The notes: a model not told the origin generated them from the letters alone. Counted from the first letter of the stretch, positions 37,588 to 48,313 are shown. The stretch is DNA of 64,000 nt from Pseudomonas sp. GCEP-101 (GCF_025133575.1 NZ_CP104011.1:2949483-3013482); one strand, 5' to 3'. Translations and numbers: made by a program.

Positions 37588-38937
37588 ATGAGCGAACACA
37601 ACCCGGCAGTGAGCCCGGAGGTCCTTCCCGAACTGCGCGAGCAGGTCGAGCGGATCATTGCCGAGGCGTCCCGGCAGGGCGCCAGCGCCTGCGAAGTGGC
37701 GGTGTCGGTGGAGCAGGGACTGTCGACCTCGGTGCGCCAGGGTGAAGTCGAGACCGTCGAGTTCAACCGCGACCAGGGCTTTGGCATCACCCTCTACGTC
37801 GGCCAGCGCAAGGGCTCGGCGAGCACCTCGGCGACCGGTGCCGACGCCATCCGCGAGACCGTGGCGGCAGCCCTGGCCATCGCCAGGCATGCCTCCGAGG
37901 ATGATTGCGCCGGCCTGGCCGACCCCGCGCTGATGGCCCGCGACCTGCCGGACCTGGACCTGTACCACGGCTGGTCGATCACCCCCGACCAGGCCATCGA
38001 GCGGGCCCTGGCCTGCGAGGCTGCCGCGTTCGCCGCCGACAAGCGCGTCACCAAGGCCGACGGCACCACGCTCAATACCCACCAGGGCTGCCGCGTCTAC
38101 GGCAACAGCCATGGCTTTATCGGCGGTTACGCCAGCACCCGCCACAGCCTGAGCTGCGTGATGATCGCCGAAGGCGAAGGGCAGATGCAGCGCGATTACT
38201 GGTACGACGTGAACCGTCGCGGAGAGCTGCTGGCTACTCCCGAATCCATCGGTCGCCGCGCCGCCGAGCGTGCCGCCAGCCGTCTGGGCGCGCGCCCGGT
38301 GCCGACAGCCGAAGTGCCGGTGCTGTTCGCTCCGGAGGTCGCTGTCGGCCTGTTCGGCCACTTCCTCGGCGCCATTTCCGGCGGCAGCCTGTACCGCAAG
38401 TCGTCCTTCCTGGAGGGGGCGCTGGGCCAGCAGCTGTTCCCCGACTGGCTGACCCTGGACGAGCGCCCGCTGCTGCGCGGCGCACTGGGCAGCGCCTCGT
38501 TCGACAACGACGGCCTGGCGACCTATGCCAAGCCGTTCGTCGAGGGCGGCGAGCTGGTGTCCTACGTGCTCGGCACCTACTCCGGGCGCAAGCTCGGCAT
38601 GCCCAGCACGGCCAACTCCGGCGGTGTGCACAACCTGTTCGTCAGTCATGGCGACGAGGACCAGGCCGCCCTGATCCGCCACATGGGCCGCGGCCTGCTG
38701 GTGACCGAGCTGATGGGGCAGGGCGTGAACCTGGTGACGGGAGATTACTCCCGCGGCGCGGGCGGCTACTGGGTGGAGAACGGAGAGATCCAGTTCCCGG
38801 TGCAGGAGGTGACCATCGCTGCCAACCTGCGCGACCTGTTCCGTAACATCGTCGCCATCGGCAACGACGTGGAATACCGCGGCAACCTGCACACCGGCTC
38901 CGTGCTCATCGAAAAGATGATGGTCGCTGGCAACTGA
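37588..38937 (+). CDS. pmbA: metalloprotease subunit PmbA (TldE)
   Basis: 449 residues, the non-zinc partner of TldD; it lacks an HExxxH motif, as expected ([20 protein letters not shown] stands there). Family motifs: [36 protein letters not shown] and [15 protein letters not shown]. The ATG at 37588 has GGAGAGG upstream. A terminator follows the gene. Confidence 0.95.
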   Translation: MSEHNPAVSPEVLPELREQVERIIAEASRQGASACEVAVSVEQGLSTSVRQGEVETVEFNRDQGFGITLYVGQRKGSASTSATGADAIRETVAAALAIARHASEDDCAGLADPALMARDLPDLDLYHGWSITPDQAIERALACEAAAFAADKRVTKADGTTLNTHQGCRVYGNSHGFIGGYASTRHSLSCVMIAEGEGQMQRDYWYDVNRRGELLATPESIGRRAAERAASRLGARPVPTAEVPVLFAPEVAVGLFGHFLGAISGGSLYRKSSFLEGALGQQLFPDWLTLDERPLLRGALGSASFDNDGLATYAKPFVEGGELVSYVLGTYSGRKLGMPSTANSGGVHNLFVSHGDEDQAALIRHMGRGLLVTELMGQGVNLVTGDYSRGAGGYWVENGEIQFPVQEVTIAANLRDLFRNIVAIGNDVEYRGNLHTGSVLIEKMMVAGN

Positions 38938-39353
38938 TCCAAGCCCGCCGCGGCCAGTCTGGTCGCGGCTTCCCGTTTTTCTCGTTCCACGTCTTCGAGC
39001 CAGCGTGCTGCTGGCCAGGGCGGTCATCGCGGCGCTCCAGGCCGGGAATCGCCGAGGACCAGGCAGGACTGATCGGACAACTGCTGGCCCTGCTGGGGGG
39101 AGCCCGGACACCGGCTGACCGCCGAAACACCTGTAGGAGCGCGCCATGTGCGCGATCGCGGGCATGGCCCGCTCCTACAAGGGAATGCCGTTTCCTGCGG
39201 CTCGCTCTTACAGAGAGCAATAAAAAGCCCGCCGATTGCGTCTTCCGGATAGCAACGCGCGACTCGACTACGCGGCTCAGACCGTGCAGGGCTGTTCTTC
39301 GAGGGTTGTCGGATTAGAGCGCTGGGTACGACGCTGGGCTGAAGCCCGGCGCG
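38938..39353. other. intergenic region between pmbA and ptsO with terminator and BIME
   Basis: 416 bp. Contains a terminator-like hairpin at 38947-38980 (GCCGCGGCC/GGTCGCGGC, then CCCGTTTTT) ending pmbA, about 150 bp of non-coding sequence, and a paired REP unit at 39133-39178. The remaining ~170 bp before ptsO shows no gene. P. aeruginosa carries an iron-regulated fagA-fumC-sodM group here (from memory); it is absent. Confidence 0.7.
39133..39178. repeat. inverted REP pair (BIME)
   Basis: GTAGGAGCGCGCCATGTGCG and, facing it, CGGGCATGGCCCGCTCCTAC with 6 nt between. The ends GTAGGAGC/GCTCCTAC are perfect inverted repeats, the standard Pseudomonas REP family seen elsewhere in this window. Confidence 0.85.
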
Positions 39354-39626
39354 TCACTCGCCTTCGTCGAAGTAGTTGTTGATCAGTTCGACCAGCGCCT
39401 GGAGCGCTTCGTCTTCCTGTTCGCCTTCGGCAAAGAGGTGCAGATTGGTGCCCTTGCCGGCCGCCAGCATCATCACGGCCATGATGCTCTTGCCGTCCAC
39501 GGTGCTTTCGGGGCTGCGCCCCACGCGGACCTGGCAGGGGAAACGTCCCGCAACGCCGACGAATTTGGCCGCCGCACGGGCGTGCAGACCAAGCTTGTTG
39601 ATGATGGTGACTTCGAGGGCGGGCAT
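39354..39626 (-). CDS. ptsO: nitrogen-related phosphocarrier protein NPr
   Basis: 90 residues, HPr-like. The phosphorylated His15 is in GLHARAAAKFV, and the regulatory-site region DGKSIMAVMMLAAGKG is conserved. NPr passes phosphate from EI-Ntr (PtsP, elsewhere) to PtsN. Final gene of the rpoN-hpf-ptsN-rapZ-ptsO cluster, 34 nt after rapZ. Confidence 0.96.
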   Translation of the reverse strand: MPALEVTIINKLGLHARAAAKFVGVAGRFPCQVRVGRSPESTVDGKSIMAVMMLAAGKGTNLHLFAEGEQEDEALQALVELINNYFDEGE

Positions 39627-39660
39627 CGCGAGGGGCTGTCCTTTTGTTGTCTGTCGCTGC

Positions 39661-40518
39661 TTAGCTCAGGTCGCGGTGGCGAATCTGTACGTTGGTGAGG
39701 GTTTCCTTGAGGGCCTGGCCAATGCGCTCGGCCAGGTAGGTCGAGCGATGCTGGCCACCGGTGCAGCCGATGGCGATGGTGACGTAGGCCCGGTTGCTCG
39801 CGGCGAAGCGCGGCAGCCATTTGTTCAGGTAGGCGAGGATGTCCTGGTACATCTCCTCGACGTCCGGTTGTGCCGCCAGGTATTCCTGCACTTCCACTTC
39901 CAGCCCGGTGTGCTCGCGTAGCTCCGGCTTCCAGTAGGGGTTGGGCAGGCAGCGTACGTCGAACACGAGGTCGGCATCCACCGGCATGCCGCGCTTGAAG
40001 CCGAAGGATTCGACCAGGAAGGCGGTGCCCAGTTCGGGCTTGTTCAGCAGGCGCAGCTTGAGGACGTCGCGCAGCTGATAAAGGTTCAGGTTGGTGGTGT
40101 TGAGCTTGAGATCGGCCAGGTCGGCGATGGGCGCCAGCAGGTGCGATTCGTCGGCGATGGCTTCGGCCAGGGAACGGCTGTCGCTGGTCAGCGGGTGGCG
40201 CCGGCGGGTCTCGGAAAAGCGTTTGAGCAGGGTTTCGTCATCGGCATCGAGGTACAGCACGTCGCACTGGATGTGCTTGTCGCGGGCTTCCTGCAGCAGC
40301 TCCGGGAAGCGCTGCAACTGGCTCGGCAGGTTGCGCGCGTCGATGGAGACGGCGACCTGGGGATGCAGCAGCTCGGTGTGCAGCAGCGCGCGCTGGGCCA
40401 GGTCCGGAAGGAGGCTGGCCGGCAGGTTGTCGATGCAGTAGAAGCCGTTGTCCTCGAGCACATTGAGCGCGGTGCTCTTGCCCGAGCCGGATCTTCCACT
40501 GACGATGATCAGGCGCAT
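39661..40518 (-). CDS. rapZ: RNase adapter protein / nucleotide-binding protein RapZ
   Basis: 285 residues. N-terminal P-loop kinase-like domain with Walker [11 protein letters not shown] (residues 7-16), and C-terminal RNA-binding domain ending [20 protein letters not shown]. In enterobacteria RapZ delivers GlmZ RNA to RNase E and senses glucosamine-6-phosphate; in Pseudomonas its target is less clear. It begins 2 nt after ptsN, so is co-translated. Confidence 0.95.
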   Translation of the reverse strand: MRLIIVSGRSGSGKSTALNVLEDNGFYCIDNLPASLLPDLAQRALLHTELLHPQVAVSIDARNLPSQLQRFPELLQEARDKHIQCDVLYLDADDETLLKRFSETRRRHPLTSDSRSLAEAIADESHLLAPIADLADLKLNTTNLNLYQLRDVLKLRLLNKPELGTAFLVESFGFKRGMPVDADLVFDVRCLPNPYWKPELREHTGLEVEVQEYLAAQPDVEEMYQDILAYLNKWLPRFAASNRAYVTIAIGCTGGQHRSTYLAERIGQALKETLTNVQIRHRDLS

Positions 40519-40520
40519 GA

Positions 40521-40988
40521 TCAGTGCCCGTTGTTCTGGAAGTCCACGACGATCCGGTACAGGTCCTCGCCGTTGGCGGCGTGACGCAGGCGGTCGCGGA
40601 CGTCGGAGCGGTCGAGCATGGAGGCGATCTGCCGCAGTAGTTCCAGGTGCTCCTCGGTGGCCGCTTCGGGTACCAGCAGCACGAACACCAGGTCCACCGG
40701 CGCGCCGTCGAGGGCGTCGAAGTCTACCGGGTGGTCAAGGTGGAGGATGGCGCTGATGGGCGACTGGCAGCCGGGGAGACGGCAGTGGGGAATGGCGATG
40801 CCATTGCCGAAGCCGGTGGAGCCCAGGCGTTCCCGGGCCACCAGGCTGTCGAAGATGTCTTGGGAATCGAAGCCCGGCAGCTCGCGCGCCACCAGGTTGG
40901 CGATTTGTTCGAGGACACGTTTCTTGCTGCCGCCCGGCACGTTCACGAGGGAACGGCCGGGGGTCAGGATTTGCTCAAGTCGGATCAT
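40521..40988 (-). CDS. ptsN: nitrogen-regulatory PTS enzyme IIA (EIIA-Ntr)
   Basis: 155 residues. The phosphorylated histidine is His68 in [12 protein letters not shown], and EIIA fold motifs [15 protein letters not shown] and [20 protein letters not shown] are present. Regulates potassium, carbon/nitrogen balance and sigma54-dependent genes according to its phosphorylation by NPr. Confidence 0.95.
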   Translation of the reverse strand: MIRLEQILTPGRSLVNVPGGSKKRVLEQIANLVARELPGFDSQDIFDSLVARERLGSTGFGNGIAIPHCRLPGCQSPISAILHLDHPVDFDALDGAPVDLVFVLLVPEAATEEHLELLRQIASMLDRSDVRDRLRHAANGEDLYRIVVDFQNNGH

Positions 40989-40997
40989 AGAGAGGGG

Positions 40998-41306
40998 TTA
41001 ACGAACGCCCACACCTTGCTGGCGTTCGAGGTATTTTTCCTTGTGCTTGATCAGTTGGCGGTCGAGCTTGTCGGTGAGCAGGTCGATGGCCGCGTACATG
41101 TCTTCATGTTCGGCGCAGGCCACCACTTCGCCTCCGGCGATGTGGAGGGTGGCTTCAATTTTCTGCTTCAGTTTCTCGACCTCCATGATGACCTGAACAT
41201 TGGTGATCTTGTCGAAGTGGCGCTCCAGCCGGCCAAGTTTCTCGCCGACATAGTCGCGCAGGGCGTCGGTCACATCCAGTTGATGTCCACTGATGTTGAC
41301 TTGCAT
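40998..41306 (-). CDS. hpf: ribosome hibernation promoting factor
   Basis: 102 residues, the short form (HPF/YhbH) without the dimerising C-terminal domain. Begins MQVNISGHQLDVTDALRDYV with KLGRLERHFDKITNVQVIME, the RaiA/HPF RNA-binding fold. It binds the 30S decoding site in stationary phase. Lies 78 nt downstream of rpoN in the classical cluster. Confidence 0.95.
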   Translation of the reverse strand: MQVNISGHQLDVTDALRDYVGEKLGRLERHFDKITNVQVIMEVEKLKQKIEATLHIAGGEVVACAEHEDMYAAIDLLTDKLDRQLIKHKEKYLERQQGVGVR

Positions 41307-41384
41307 ACCGCTTTCTCCTTGTTGCCCGTGTGTAAGTGGCAGGTTAGGGGGCCTGCCGCCGGAACACTTTGGCGTGGATCAACG

Positions 41385-42887
41385 TCACACCAGTCGCTTG
41401 CGCTCGCTCGAGGGAGAGATTCCTAGGGACTCCCGGTACTTGGCGACGGTACGACGTGCCACTTGAATGCCCTGTGCCTCCAGTAAACCAGCGATCTTGC
41501 TGTCACTCAATGGCTTTTTCGGACTTTCCGCCGCGACCAGTTTCTTGATGATCGCGCGGATCGCCGTGGAGGAGCACTCGCCGCCTTCGGAGGTGCTGAC
41601 GTGGCTGGAGAAGAAGTACTTCAGCTCGAAGATGCCCCGCGGCGTGTGCATGAACTTCTGCGTGGTGACGCGGGAGATGGTCGATTCGTGCATGCCCACC
41701 GCTTCGGCGATGTCATGCAGGACCAGCGGTTTCATCGCCTCCTCGCCGTATTCGAGGAAGCCGCGCTGGTGCTCGACGATCTGCGTCGCCACCTTCATCA
41801 GCGTCTCGTTGCGGCTTTGCAGGCTCTTGATGAACCAGCGCGCTTCCTGTAGCTGGTTGCGCATGAAAGTGTTGTCGGCGCTGGAGTCGGCGCGGCGTAC
41901 CAGGCCCGCGTATTGCGAGTTGACGCGCAGGCGCGGCACCGCTTCCTGGTTCAGCTCCACCAGCCAGCGGTCGTTGTGCTTGCGGACGATGACGTCCGGG
42001 ACCACGTATTCGGCTTCGCCGGATTCGATCTGCGAGCCGGGGCGCGGGTGCAGCGACTGGATCAGCTCGATGGTTTCGCGCAGCTCGTCTTCCTTGAGCT
42101 TCATGCGTCGCATCAGTTGGCTGTAGTCGCGGCTGCCGAGCAGGTCGAGGTGGTCGCTGACCAGGCGGATGGCCTCGGCCAGCAGGTAGGTCTTGGGCGG
42201 CATCTGGCGCAGCTGCAGCAGCAGGCATTCGCGCAGGTTGCGCGCGCCGACGCCGGCGGGTTCGAGCTGTTGCACGCGGCGCAGCACGACTTCCACTTCA
42301 TCCATCTCTACGCCCAATTCGGGATCGATGGAGGCGAGGATGTCGTCGAGGGATTCTTCGAGGTAACCGTCGTCCGTGATGCCGTCGATGATGCTCAGGG
42401 CGATCAGGCGGTCGGTATCGGACATCGGCAGGAGGTTGAGCTGCCACAGCAGGTGGCTCTGCAGGCTTTCGCCGGCGGAGGTGCGGGAGGTGAAGTCCCA
42501 CTCGTCGTCATCGTTGCTGGGCAGGCTGCTGGCACTGGTCTGGTAGATGTCTTCCCAGGCGGTGTCGACCGGCAACTCGTTGGGGATGCGCTCGGCCCAC
42601 TGGTCCTCGTCGAGGCTGTCGGCGGTGGGCGTAGTGCTTTCCTGGAAGTTGTCCTGGGAACTGCTGCTGGTACCGTTGGCGCCGGACTCTGCGCCGTCCG
42701 CCATGGGGTCGCTGTTATCGAAATCCTCGCCTTCTTCCTGGCGCTCCAGCATCGGGTTGGACTCCAGGGCTTCCTGGATTTCCTGTTGGAGGTCCAGCGT
42801 GGAGAGCTGGAGCAGTCGGATGGCCTGTTGCAGCTGCGGGGTCATCGTCAGCTGCTGGCCCATCTTGAGGACTAGCGATGGTTTCAT
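41385..42887 (-). CDS. rpoN: RNA polymerase sigma-54 factor
   Basis: 500 residues. The N-terminal glutamine/leucine-rich activator region ([20 protein letters not shown]..., residues 1-50), an acidic linker (about 55-115), the core-binding domain and the C-terminal HTH with the RpoN box [14 protein letters not shown] are all present. Start chosen at the MKPSLVL methionine; the frame upstream is non-coding. Sigma54 drives nitrogen, flagellar and many other genes through -24/-12 promoters. Confidence 0.97.
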   Translation of the reverse strand: MKPSLVLKMGQQLTMTPQLQQAIRLLQLSTLDLQQEIQEALESNPMLERQEEGEDFDNSDPMADGAESGANGTSSSSQDNFQESTTPTADSLDEDQWAERIPNELPVDTAWEDIYQTSASSLPSNDDDEWDFTSRTSAGESLQSHLLWQLNLLPMSDTDRLIALSIIDGITDDGYLEESLDDILASIDPELGVEMDEVEVVLRRVQQLEPAGVGARNLRECLLLQLRQMPPKTYLLAEAIRLVSDHLDLLGSRDYSQLMRRMKLKEDELRETIELIQSLHPRPGSQIESGEAEYVVPDVIVRKHNDRWLVELNQEAVPRLRVNSQYAGLVRRADSSADNTFMRNQLQEARWFIKSLQSRNETLMKVATQIVEHQRGFLEYGEEAMKPLVLHDIAEAVGMHESTISRVTTQKFMHTPRGIFELKYFFSSHVSTSEGGECSSTAIRAIIKKLVAAESPKKPLSDSKIAGLLEAQGIQVARRTVAKYRESLGISPSSERKRLV

Positions 42888-43139
42888 GCTGGAACTAGGC
42901 ACCTTGTTCGCTGGCGCACGGCGCGCCATATCCACGACTACGGACGCCGGAGCGCCGCGAGGAAGCAAATTATATGCCTGAGTTTGGACGCTTTGCCTAG
43001 GGGCTGTCGACCTTTCGTTACAACCCGGTTGCGCCAGGCAAGAGCGGGCAGCCGAATACGACGCGCAGCGGCCGGCAAGCCGCGCCACGCTTGGGCAGGA
43101 GAGAGGCTGCCGCGCCCAGGCAGGGCGCGGCGCGGGGCC
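42888..43139. other. intergenic region between lptB and rpoN
   Basis: 252 bp without a gene. Holds the rpoN promoter/leader; an A/T stretch near 42965 may belong to it. A GC-rich hairpin (GCCGCGCCC/GGGCGCGGC, 43109-43131) lies just past the lptB stop. It lacks a T-run, so termination is uncertain. Confidence 0.4.
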
Positions 43140-43865
43140 TTACAGGCGGAACTCGTGGCCCAGGTAGACTTCCTTCACCAGGTCGTTGGCGAGGATGCTT
43201 TCGGCGCTGCCTTCGGCGATCAGTTGACCGTCGTTGACGATGTACGCCGTTTCGCAGATATCCAGGGTCTCGCGGACGTTGTGGTCGGTGATCAGCACAC
43301 CGATGCCCTTGGCCTTGAGGTGATGGATGATCTGCTTGATGTCGCCCACGGAGATCGGGTCGACGCCAGCGAAGGGTTCGTCCAGCAGGATGAACTTCGG
43401 CGAGCTGGCCAGGGCGCGGGCGATTTCCACGCGGCGGCGTTCACCACCGGACAGGCTCATGCCGAGGTTGTCGCGGATGTGGTGGATGTGGAACTCCTCG
43501 AGCAGGCCCTCCAGGGCTTCCTGGCGGCCGGCGCGATCGAGGTCGGCGCGGGTTTCCAGGATGGCGCCGATGTTGTCCGCCACCGACAGCTTGCGGAAGA
43601 TCGAGGCTTCCTGCGGCAGGTAGCCGATGCCGGCGCGTGCGCGGCCGTGCATGGGCAGGTGGGTGACATCCTGCTCGTCGATGCGCACGACGCCCTGATC
43701 GGCGCGAACCAGGCCGACGATCATGTAGAAGCAGGTGGTCTTGCCCGCTCCGTTGGGGCCGAGCAGGCCGACGATCTGCCCGCTATCGATGCTCATGCTG
43801 ACATCGCGGACGACTTGCCGGCTCTTGTAGCTCTTGGCGAGGTGCTGGGCGGTTAGCGTAGCCAT
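43140..43865 (-). CDS. lptB: LPS export ABC transporter ATPase LptB
   Basis: 241 residues. Walker [10 protein letters not shown], signature [15 protein letters not shown], Walker [14 protein letters not shown] and the H-loop in LITDHNVRE. LptB powers extraction of LPS from the inner membrane by LptFG. The ATG shares a base with the lptA stop (TAATG). Confidence 0.97.
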   Translation of the reverse strand: MATLTAQHLAKSYKSRQVVRDVSMSIDSGQIVGLLGPNGAGKTTCFYMIVGLVRADQGVVRIDEQDVTHLPMHGRARAGIGYLPQEASIFRKLSVADNIGAILETRADLDRAGRQEALEGLLEEFHIHHIRDNLGMSLSGGERRRVEIARALASSPKFILLDEPFAGVDPISVGDIKQIIHHLKAKGIGVLITDHNVRETLDICETAYIVNDGQLIAEGSAESILANDLVKEVYLGHEFRL

Positions 43866-44401
43866 TACTGCGCTTGATCCTGCTTTTTCTTGGGCTGGAT
43901 GACCATGTCGATACGCGGACGCGGCGTGGTCACCTGGGAGCCGGTGGCGCGGCCTGCGTTGACGATCTGGCGCTGGGTGTCATAGACGATCTTCTCGCCT
44001 TCGAAGGTGTTGCCTTCCTGGATCACCTTGGCCTGGTCGATCAGCACCACGCGGTTCTGCGACACGAAGTACTGGATGGTCAGGCCGTAGGCCTGGGTGA
44101 TCTGCTTGTCCGGCGCCGGCTTCTGCTCGAAGTAGGCGGGCTTGCCGACCGAGGTGACGACCTCGATCTCGCCATCCTTGTTCTGCTTGAGCGTGACGGT
44201 GTTGCCGGTCAGCTTCATGCTGCCCTGGGTCACCACCACGTCGCCGCGATAGACCGCTACGCCCTGCTTGTCATCCAGTTCGGCGCTGTCGGCCTGGACG
44301 CGGATCGGCTGTTCCCGGTCGGTGGGAAGCGCCCAGGCGGCAGAGCTGCCGATGGCGGCGGCGAGGCTGAAGAGAAGGGGGAGGGTGTTAACGAGCCTCA
44401 T
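43865..44401 (-). CDS. lptA: LPS transport periplasmic protein LptA
   Basis: 178 residues with a signal peptide ([20 protein letters not shown], cleaved near AWA-LP). OstA-fold beta-jellyroll: [37 protein letters not shown]. Forms the periplasmic bridge between LptC and LptD. Its ATG lies inside the end of lptC (14-nt overlap) behind AGAGG. Confidence 0.96.
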   Translation of the reverse strand: MRLVNTLPLLFSLAAAIGSSAAWALPTDREQPIRVQADSAELDDKQGVAVYRGDVVVTQGSMKLTGNTVTLKQNKDGEIEVVTSVGKPAYFEQKPAPDKQITQAYGLTIQYFVSQNRVVLIDQAKVIQEGNTFEGEKIVYDTQRQIVNAGRATGSQVTTPRPRIDMVIQPKKKQDQAQ

Positions 44402-44960
44402 GCTGACCTCTTACGTTGGACAGCAGGAGCATCCGGCTGTCTTTCAGATACGCTTTCATGCCAACTGCCGTGGTCACACCGTTGGGTTCGGTGATCTTCA
44501 CGGGTTGGTCAGTCTGCGCATAGTCCTTGTCTGGGAACACCGTCATGCGCGAGGTGTTGAGCAGGAGCGTGCGCTGCTGTGCGTCGGTGCGCGCAACGCG
44601 CACGTCGTCGATCAGCTCGACCTGCTTGCCTTCGGGGGCCACTTCGGCGCGAACGCTCTGGACATGCCACGGCTGAGGCTCGTTCTCCCGGTGGAAGAAG
44701 AGGTCGGGCGTGGTGACCAGGGTCACGTCGGTTGCTTTCAGGTGTTCGAGTTTGTCGGCGGTCATCTCGTAGGCGAGGGAACCGTCGACGCGGTACTGCA
44801 CGCTCTTGGCGTTCACCACGTAGAAATCGACAGCGTCGCTGGTCTGCGACTTGAGTTGCCGCTCGTTGAAGTCCAGGCGCACGTTCCAGTAATAGCCGAG
44901 GGCGATCAGCAGGATGGCGATCAGGGCGAGCAACAGCTTCTGTTGGAGTGTCTTGGGCAT
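44388..44960 (-). CDS. lptC: LPS export protein LptC
   Basis: 190 residues, bitopic inner-membrane protein: one transmembrane helix (about 7-24, LLLALIAILLIALGYYW), then an OstA-like beta-jellyroll that receives LPS from LptFG and hands it to LptA. VNAKSVQYRVDGSLAYEMTA and TDQPVKITEPNGVTTAVGMK are family-typical. Located 8 nt after kdsC. Confidence 0.95.
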   Translation of the reverse strand: MPKTLQQKLLLALIAILLIALGYYWNVRLDFNERQLKSQTSDAVDFYVVNAKSVQYRVDGSLAYEMTADKLEHLKATDVTLVTTPDLFFHRENEPQPWHVQSVRAEVAPEGKQVELIDDVRVARTDAQQRTLLLNTSRMTVFPDKDYAQTDQPVKITEPNGVTTAVGMKAYLKDSRMLLLSNVRGQHEAR

Positions 44961-44968
44961 GTTCGGCT

Positions 44969-45493
44969 CTAGAGGTACGCGTTCTGGGCAGCTTCGAGGT
45001 TGCCCTGGGCGCGCAGGATCAGTTCGCAGAACTCGCGGGCGGCGCCTTCGCCGCCACGGGCCTGGGTCACGCCGTCGGCATGCTGGCGCACGAACGCATC
45101 GCCGCTGGCGACCGCCATGCCCAGGCCGGCGCGGCGGATGGCCGGCAGGTCGGGTAGATCGTCGCCCAGGTAGGCGACTTCTTCATAGCCTAGACCCAGT
45201 TCGGCGAGCAACTCGTCCAGGGCGACCAGCTTGTCTTCGCGGCCCTGGAACAGGTGGTTGATGCCCAGGTTCTTCGCCCGGCGCTCGACCACCGGGCTGG
45301 AACGGCCGGTGATGATCGCGGTGCGCACGCCGGAGTTCATCAGCATCTTGATGCCCTGGCCGTCCAGGGTGTTGAACGTCTTGAACTCGCCGCCGTCAGG
45401 CAGGAAGTAGAGCTTGCCGTCGGTGAGCACGCCATCGACGTCGAACACCGCCAGGCGGACCGCTTTCGCGCGTTGCAGCAGGTCGGCGGTCAT
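44969..45493 (-). CDS. kdsC: 3-deoxy-D-manno-octulosonate 8-phosphate phosphatase
   Basis: 174 residues, HAD-superfamily C0 phosphatase. Nucleophile region FDVDGVLTDG (Asp18, Asp20), GRSSPVVERRAKNLG and AYLGDDLPDLPAIRRAG as the metal-binding motif III. Makes Kdo from Kdo-8-P for LPS inner core. Its start abuts the kdsD stop, so the two are coupled. Confidence 0.96.
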   Translation of the reverse strand: MTADLLQRAKAVRLAVFDVDGVLTDGKLYFLPDGGEFKTFNTLDGQGIKMLMNSGVRTAIITGRSSPVVERRAKNLGINHLFQGREDKLVALDELLAELGLGYEEVAYLGDDLPDLPAIRRAGLGMAVASGDAFVRQHADGVTQARGGEGAAREFCELILRAQGNLEAAQNAYL

Positions 45494-46468
45494 TCAGATG
45501 ACCCCCGCGCGGGTCAGGTCGTGGACGTGGAGGACGCCGACCGGATGATCCTTGTCGTCGACCACCACGAGCACGTTGATCTTGTGGTCGTCCATGATCT
45601 TCAGGGCTTCGGCGGCGAGCATGTCCGGGCGCGCGGTCTTGCCGTGCACGGTCATCACCTGGTCGATGGTCACCTGGCGCACGTCCAGGCCCTTGTCGAG
45701 GGTGCGGCGCAGGTCGCCGTCGGTGAAGACCCCGGCCAGACGGCCGTCTTCGCCCAGGATGACGGTCATGCCCAAGCCCTTGCGGGTCATTTCCAGCAGG
45801 GCGCCGCTGAGCGACGTGCCCGGGGAAACCTGCGGCAATGCTTCACCCACGTGCATGATGTTTTCCACTTTCAGCAACAATCGACGACCCAGTGCGCCGC
45901 CCGGATGCGAGAAAGCGAAGTCTTCGGCGGTGAAGCCGCGGGCTTCCAGCAGGGCGATGGCGAGCGCGTCGCCGATCACCAGGGAAACCGTGGTGGAGGA
46001 GGTCGGCGCCAGGTTCAGCGAGCAGGCTTCGTGCTCGACGCTGGCATCCAGGTTGACCGCGGCGGCCTTGGCCAGCGGCGATTCGGCGTTGCCGGTCATG
46101 CTGATCAGGGTGATGCCCAGGCGCTTGATCAGCGGCAGCAGGGTGACGATTTCGGCGGTGGAACCGGAGTTGGACAGAGCCAGGACGACGTCGTCCTTGG
46201 TGATCATGCCCATGTCGCCGTGGCTGGCTTCGGCCGGATGGACGAAGAAGGACGGCGTGCCGGTGCTGGCCAGGGTGGCGGCGATCTTGCGGGCGATGTG
46301 CCCGGATTTGCCCATGCCGACCACGACCACGCGGCCCTTGCAGGCCAGCAGCAGTTCGCAGGCCAGGGAGAAATCGGCGCCGATGCGCGGCAGCAGAGCG
46401 TCTACCGAGTCACGCTCGAGGCGGATGGTGCGTTGTGCCGACTGGATGAAATCGTGTTTCTGGCTCAT
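45494..46468 (-). CDS. kdsD: D-arabinose 5-phosphate isomerase
   Basis: 324 residues: SIS sugar-isomerase domain (about 35-180; VVVVGMGKSGHIARKIAATL, ALSNSGSTAEIVTLLPL, HPAEASHGDMGMI) followed by two CBS repeats (about 205-320). Converts ribulose-5-P to arabinose-5-P, the first step to Kdo. Start at MSQKHDFIQSA; frame extension upstream is unsupported. First gene of the kdsDC-lptCAB operon, divergent from mlaF. Confidence 0.95.
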   Translation of the reverse strand: MSQKHDFIQSAQRTIRLERDSVDALLPRIGADFSLACELLLACKGRVVVVGMGKSGHIARKIAATLASTGTPSFFVHPAEASHGDMGMITKDDVVLALSNSGSTAEIVTLLPLIKRLGITLISMTGNAESPLAKAAAVNLDASVEHEACSLNLAPTSSTTVSLVIGDALAIALLEARGFTAEDFAFSHPGGALGRRLLLKVENIMHVGEALPQVSPGTSLSGALLEMTRKGLGMTVILGEDGRLAGVFTDGDLRRTLDKGLDVRQVTIDQVMTVHGKTARPDMLAAEALKIMDDHKINVLVVVDDKDHPVGVLHVHDLTRAGVI

Positions 46469-46594
46469 GTTCCAAAGGCGCGGGGCAAAATGAAGTGCGA
46501 GATTATAACGGGAAAGCGACGAAGGCTTCATCACTGGCATCTCAATGTTGAGCGCATTTTGCTGAACTGGCCCTTAACGGTGGCTTAGCAGCGC

Positions 46595-46624
46595 TTGGGG
46601 CGCGGCTTCGCGGGGTGTTATAGT
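46595..46624 (+). promoter_or_regulatory. probable sigma70 promoter of the mla operon
   Basis: TTGGGG (46595-46600), 18 bp, TATAGT (46619-46624), about 83 bp before the mlaF ATG in the 238-bp kdsD-mlaF divergent region. Pattern-based. Confidence 0.45.
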
Positions 46625-46706
46625 TCGCCGCCGTTCGGCCTGCCGCGCCGTGTTCCTGCCGTGTGACAGACGGGGCAACGGACAGCGCCGTGATGAAAGG
46701 AGTTCT

Positions 46707-47516
46707 ATGAGCACCAATGACCAATACGCGGTCGAGCTGAAGGGCCTGAGCTTCAAGCGTGGCACGCGTAAGATTTTCGATAACGTGGACATCCGCATTC
46801 CGCGCGGCAAGGTCACCGGGATCATGGGGCCCTCGGGGTGTGGCAAGACCACCCTGCTGCGACTGATCGCCGCCCAACTGCGCCCGGCGAGCGGGGAAGT
46901 GTGGGTCAACGGCCAGAATCTCCCCACGCTGGGTCGCAGCGACCTGTTCGACATGCGCAAGCAGTTCGGCGTGCTGTTCCAGAGCGGCGCGCTGTTCACC
47001 GACCTCGACGTCTTCGAGAACGTGGCCTTCCCGCTGCGGGTGCACACCGAGCTGCCGGAAGACATGATTCGCGACATCGTCCTGATGAAGCTGCAGGCCG
47101 TGGGCCTGCGCGGAGCGGTGGAGCTGATGCCGGACGAGCTGTCCGGCGGCATGAAGCGCCGTGTGGCGCTGGCCCGCGCGATTGCGCTGGACCCGCAGAT
47201 CCTGATGTACGACGAGCCCTTCGTGGGACAGGACCCGATCGCCATGGGCGTACTGGTGCGCCTGATCCGTCTGCTCAACGATGCCCTGGGCATCACCAGC
47301 ATCGTGGTCTCCCACGACCTGGCGGAAACCGCGAGCATCGCCGACTACATCTATATCGTCGGCGACGGCCGTGTGCTCGGCCACGGGACGCCGGCGGACC
47401 TGCAGGGTCTCGACGATCCGCGGGTGCGCCAGTTCATGAAGGGCATCCCGGATGGCCCGGTGCCGTTCCACTATCCTGCTCGCGATTACCGCGCCGACCT
47501 GCTGGGAGAACGTTGA
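46707..47516 (+). CDS. mlaF: phospholipid ABC transporter ATPase MlaF
   Basis: 269 residues. Walker [11 protein letters not shown]-loop FQSGALF, signature [15 protein letters not shown], Walker [13 protein letters not shown]-loop VVSHDL. Cytoplasmic ATPase of MlaFEDB, which moves phospholipids between the inner membrane and periplasmic MlaC to keep outer-membrane asymmetry. AAAGGAG precedes the ATG. First of five overlapping genes. Confidence 0.97.
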   Translation: MSTNDQYAVELKGLSFKRGTRKIFDNVDIRIPRGKVTGIMGPSGCGKTTLLRLIAAQLRPASGEVWVNGQNLPTLGRSDLFDMRKQFGVLFQSGALFTDLDVFENVAFPLRVHTELPEDMIRDIVLMKLQAVGLRGAVELMPDELSGGMKRRVALARAIALDPQILMYDEPFVGQDPIAMGVLVRLIRLLNDALGITSIVVSHDLAETASIADYIYIVGDGRVLGHGTPADLQGLDDPRVRQFMKGIPDGPVPFHYPARDYRADLLGER

Positions 47517-48313
47517 TGCGCAAGACTTCACCGCTCGAGCGCGTTCGCCTGCTCGGGCGCGCGGGCCTCGATGTCCTCGAGTCGCTGGGCCGTTCGAGCC
47601 TGTTCCTGGTGCATGCCATCTTCGGCCGCCGCGTACACAGCGGCGCCTTCCAGTTGCTGGTCAAGCAGCTGTATTCGGTGGGCGTGCTGTCCCTGGCGAT
47701 CATCGTCGTCTCCGGGCTGTTCATCGGCATGGTGCTGGCCCTGCAGGGCTACAACATCCTGGCGAGCTACGGTTCCGAGCAGGCGGTTGGCCAGATGGTG
47801 GCGCTGACGCTGTTGCGTGAACTGGGGCCGGTGGTGACCGGTCTGTTGTTCGCAGGGCGTGCCGGTTCTGCGCTGACCGCCGAGATCGGCAACATGAAAT
47901 CCACGGAGCAGCTGTCCAGCCTGGAGATGATCGGCGTCGACCCGCTCAAGTACATCATCGCGCCGCGCCTGTGGGCCGGCTTCATCTCGATGCCGCTGCT
48001 GGCAGCTATCTTCAGTGTCGTCGGCATCTGGGGCGGAGCCCTGGTCGCCGTGGACTGGCTGGGTGTGTATGACGGTTCGTACTGGTCGAACATGCAGAAC
48101 AGCGTGCAGTTCACCAAGGACATTCTCAATGGCGTGATCAAGAGCGTGGTGTTCGCCTTCGTCGTGACCTGGATCGCCGTGTTCCAGGGGTATGACTGCG
48201 AACCCACCTCCGAAGGGATCAGCCGCGCCACCACCCGTACCGTTGTGTATGCCTCCCTGGCCGTGCTGGGGCTGGACTTCATCCTGACCGCCTTGATGTT
48301 TGGAGACTTCTGA
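47516..48313 (+). CDS. mlaE: phospholipid ABC transporter permease MlaE
   Basis: 265 residues, polytopic permease of the MlaE/DUF140 family. [20 protein letters not shown] and the hydrophobic segments [20 protein letters not shown] and [20 protein letters not shown] are typical. The ATG overlaps the mlaF stop by one base. Confidence 0.97.
   Translation: MRKTSPLERVRLLGRAGLDVLESLGRSSLFLVHAIFGRRVHSGAFQLLVKQLYSVGVLSLAIIVVSGLFIGMVLALQGYNILASYGSEQAVGQMVALTLLRELGPVVTGLLFAGRAGSALTAEIGNMKSTEQLSSLEMIGVDPLKYIIAPRLWAGFISMPLLAAIFSVVGIWGGALVAVDWLGVYDGSYWSNMQNSVQFTKDILNGVIKSVVFAFVVTWIAVFQGYDCEPTSEGISRATTRTVVYASLAVLGLDFILTALMFGDF

Noticed and set aside
37552..37588. Longer start for pmbA ([12 protein letters not shown]...) and for darP upstream of 37471
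   Set aside because: Both extensions lie in the divergent promoter gap; the internal ATG of pmbA has GGAGAGG upstream and each matches the family N-terminus.
38906..39220. Minus-strand frame in the pmbA-ptsO gap
   Set aside because: It reads through a terminator and a REP pair and resembles no protein; treated as non-coding.
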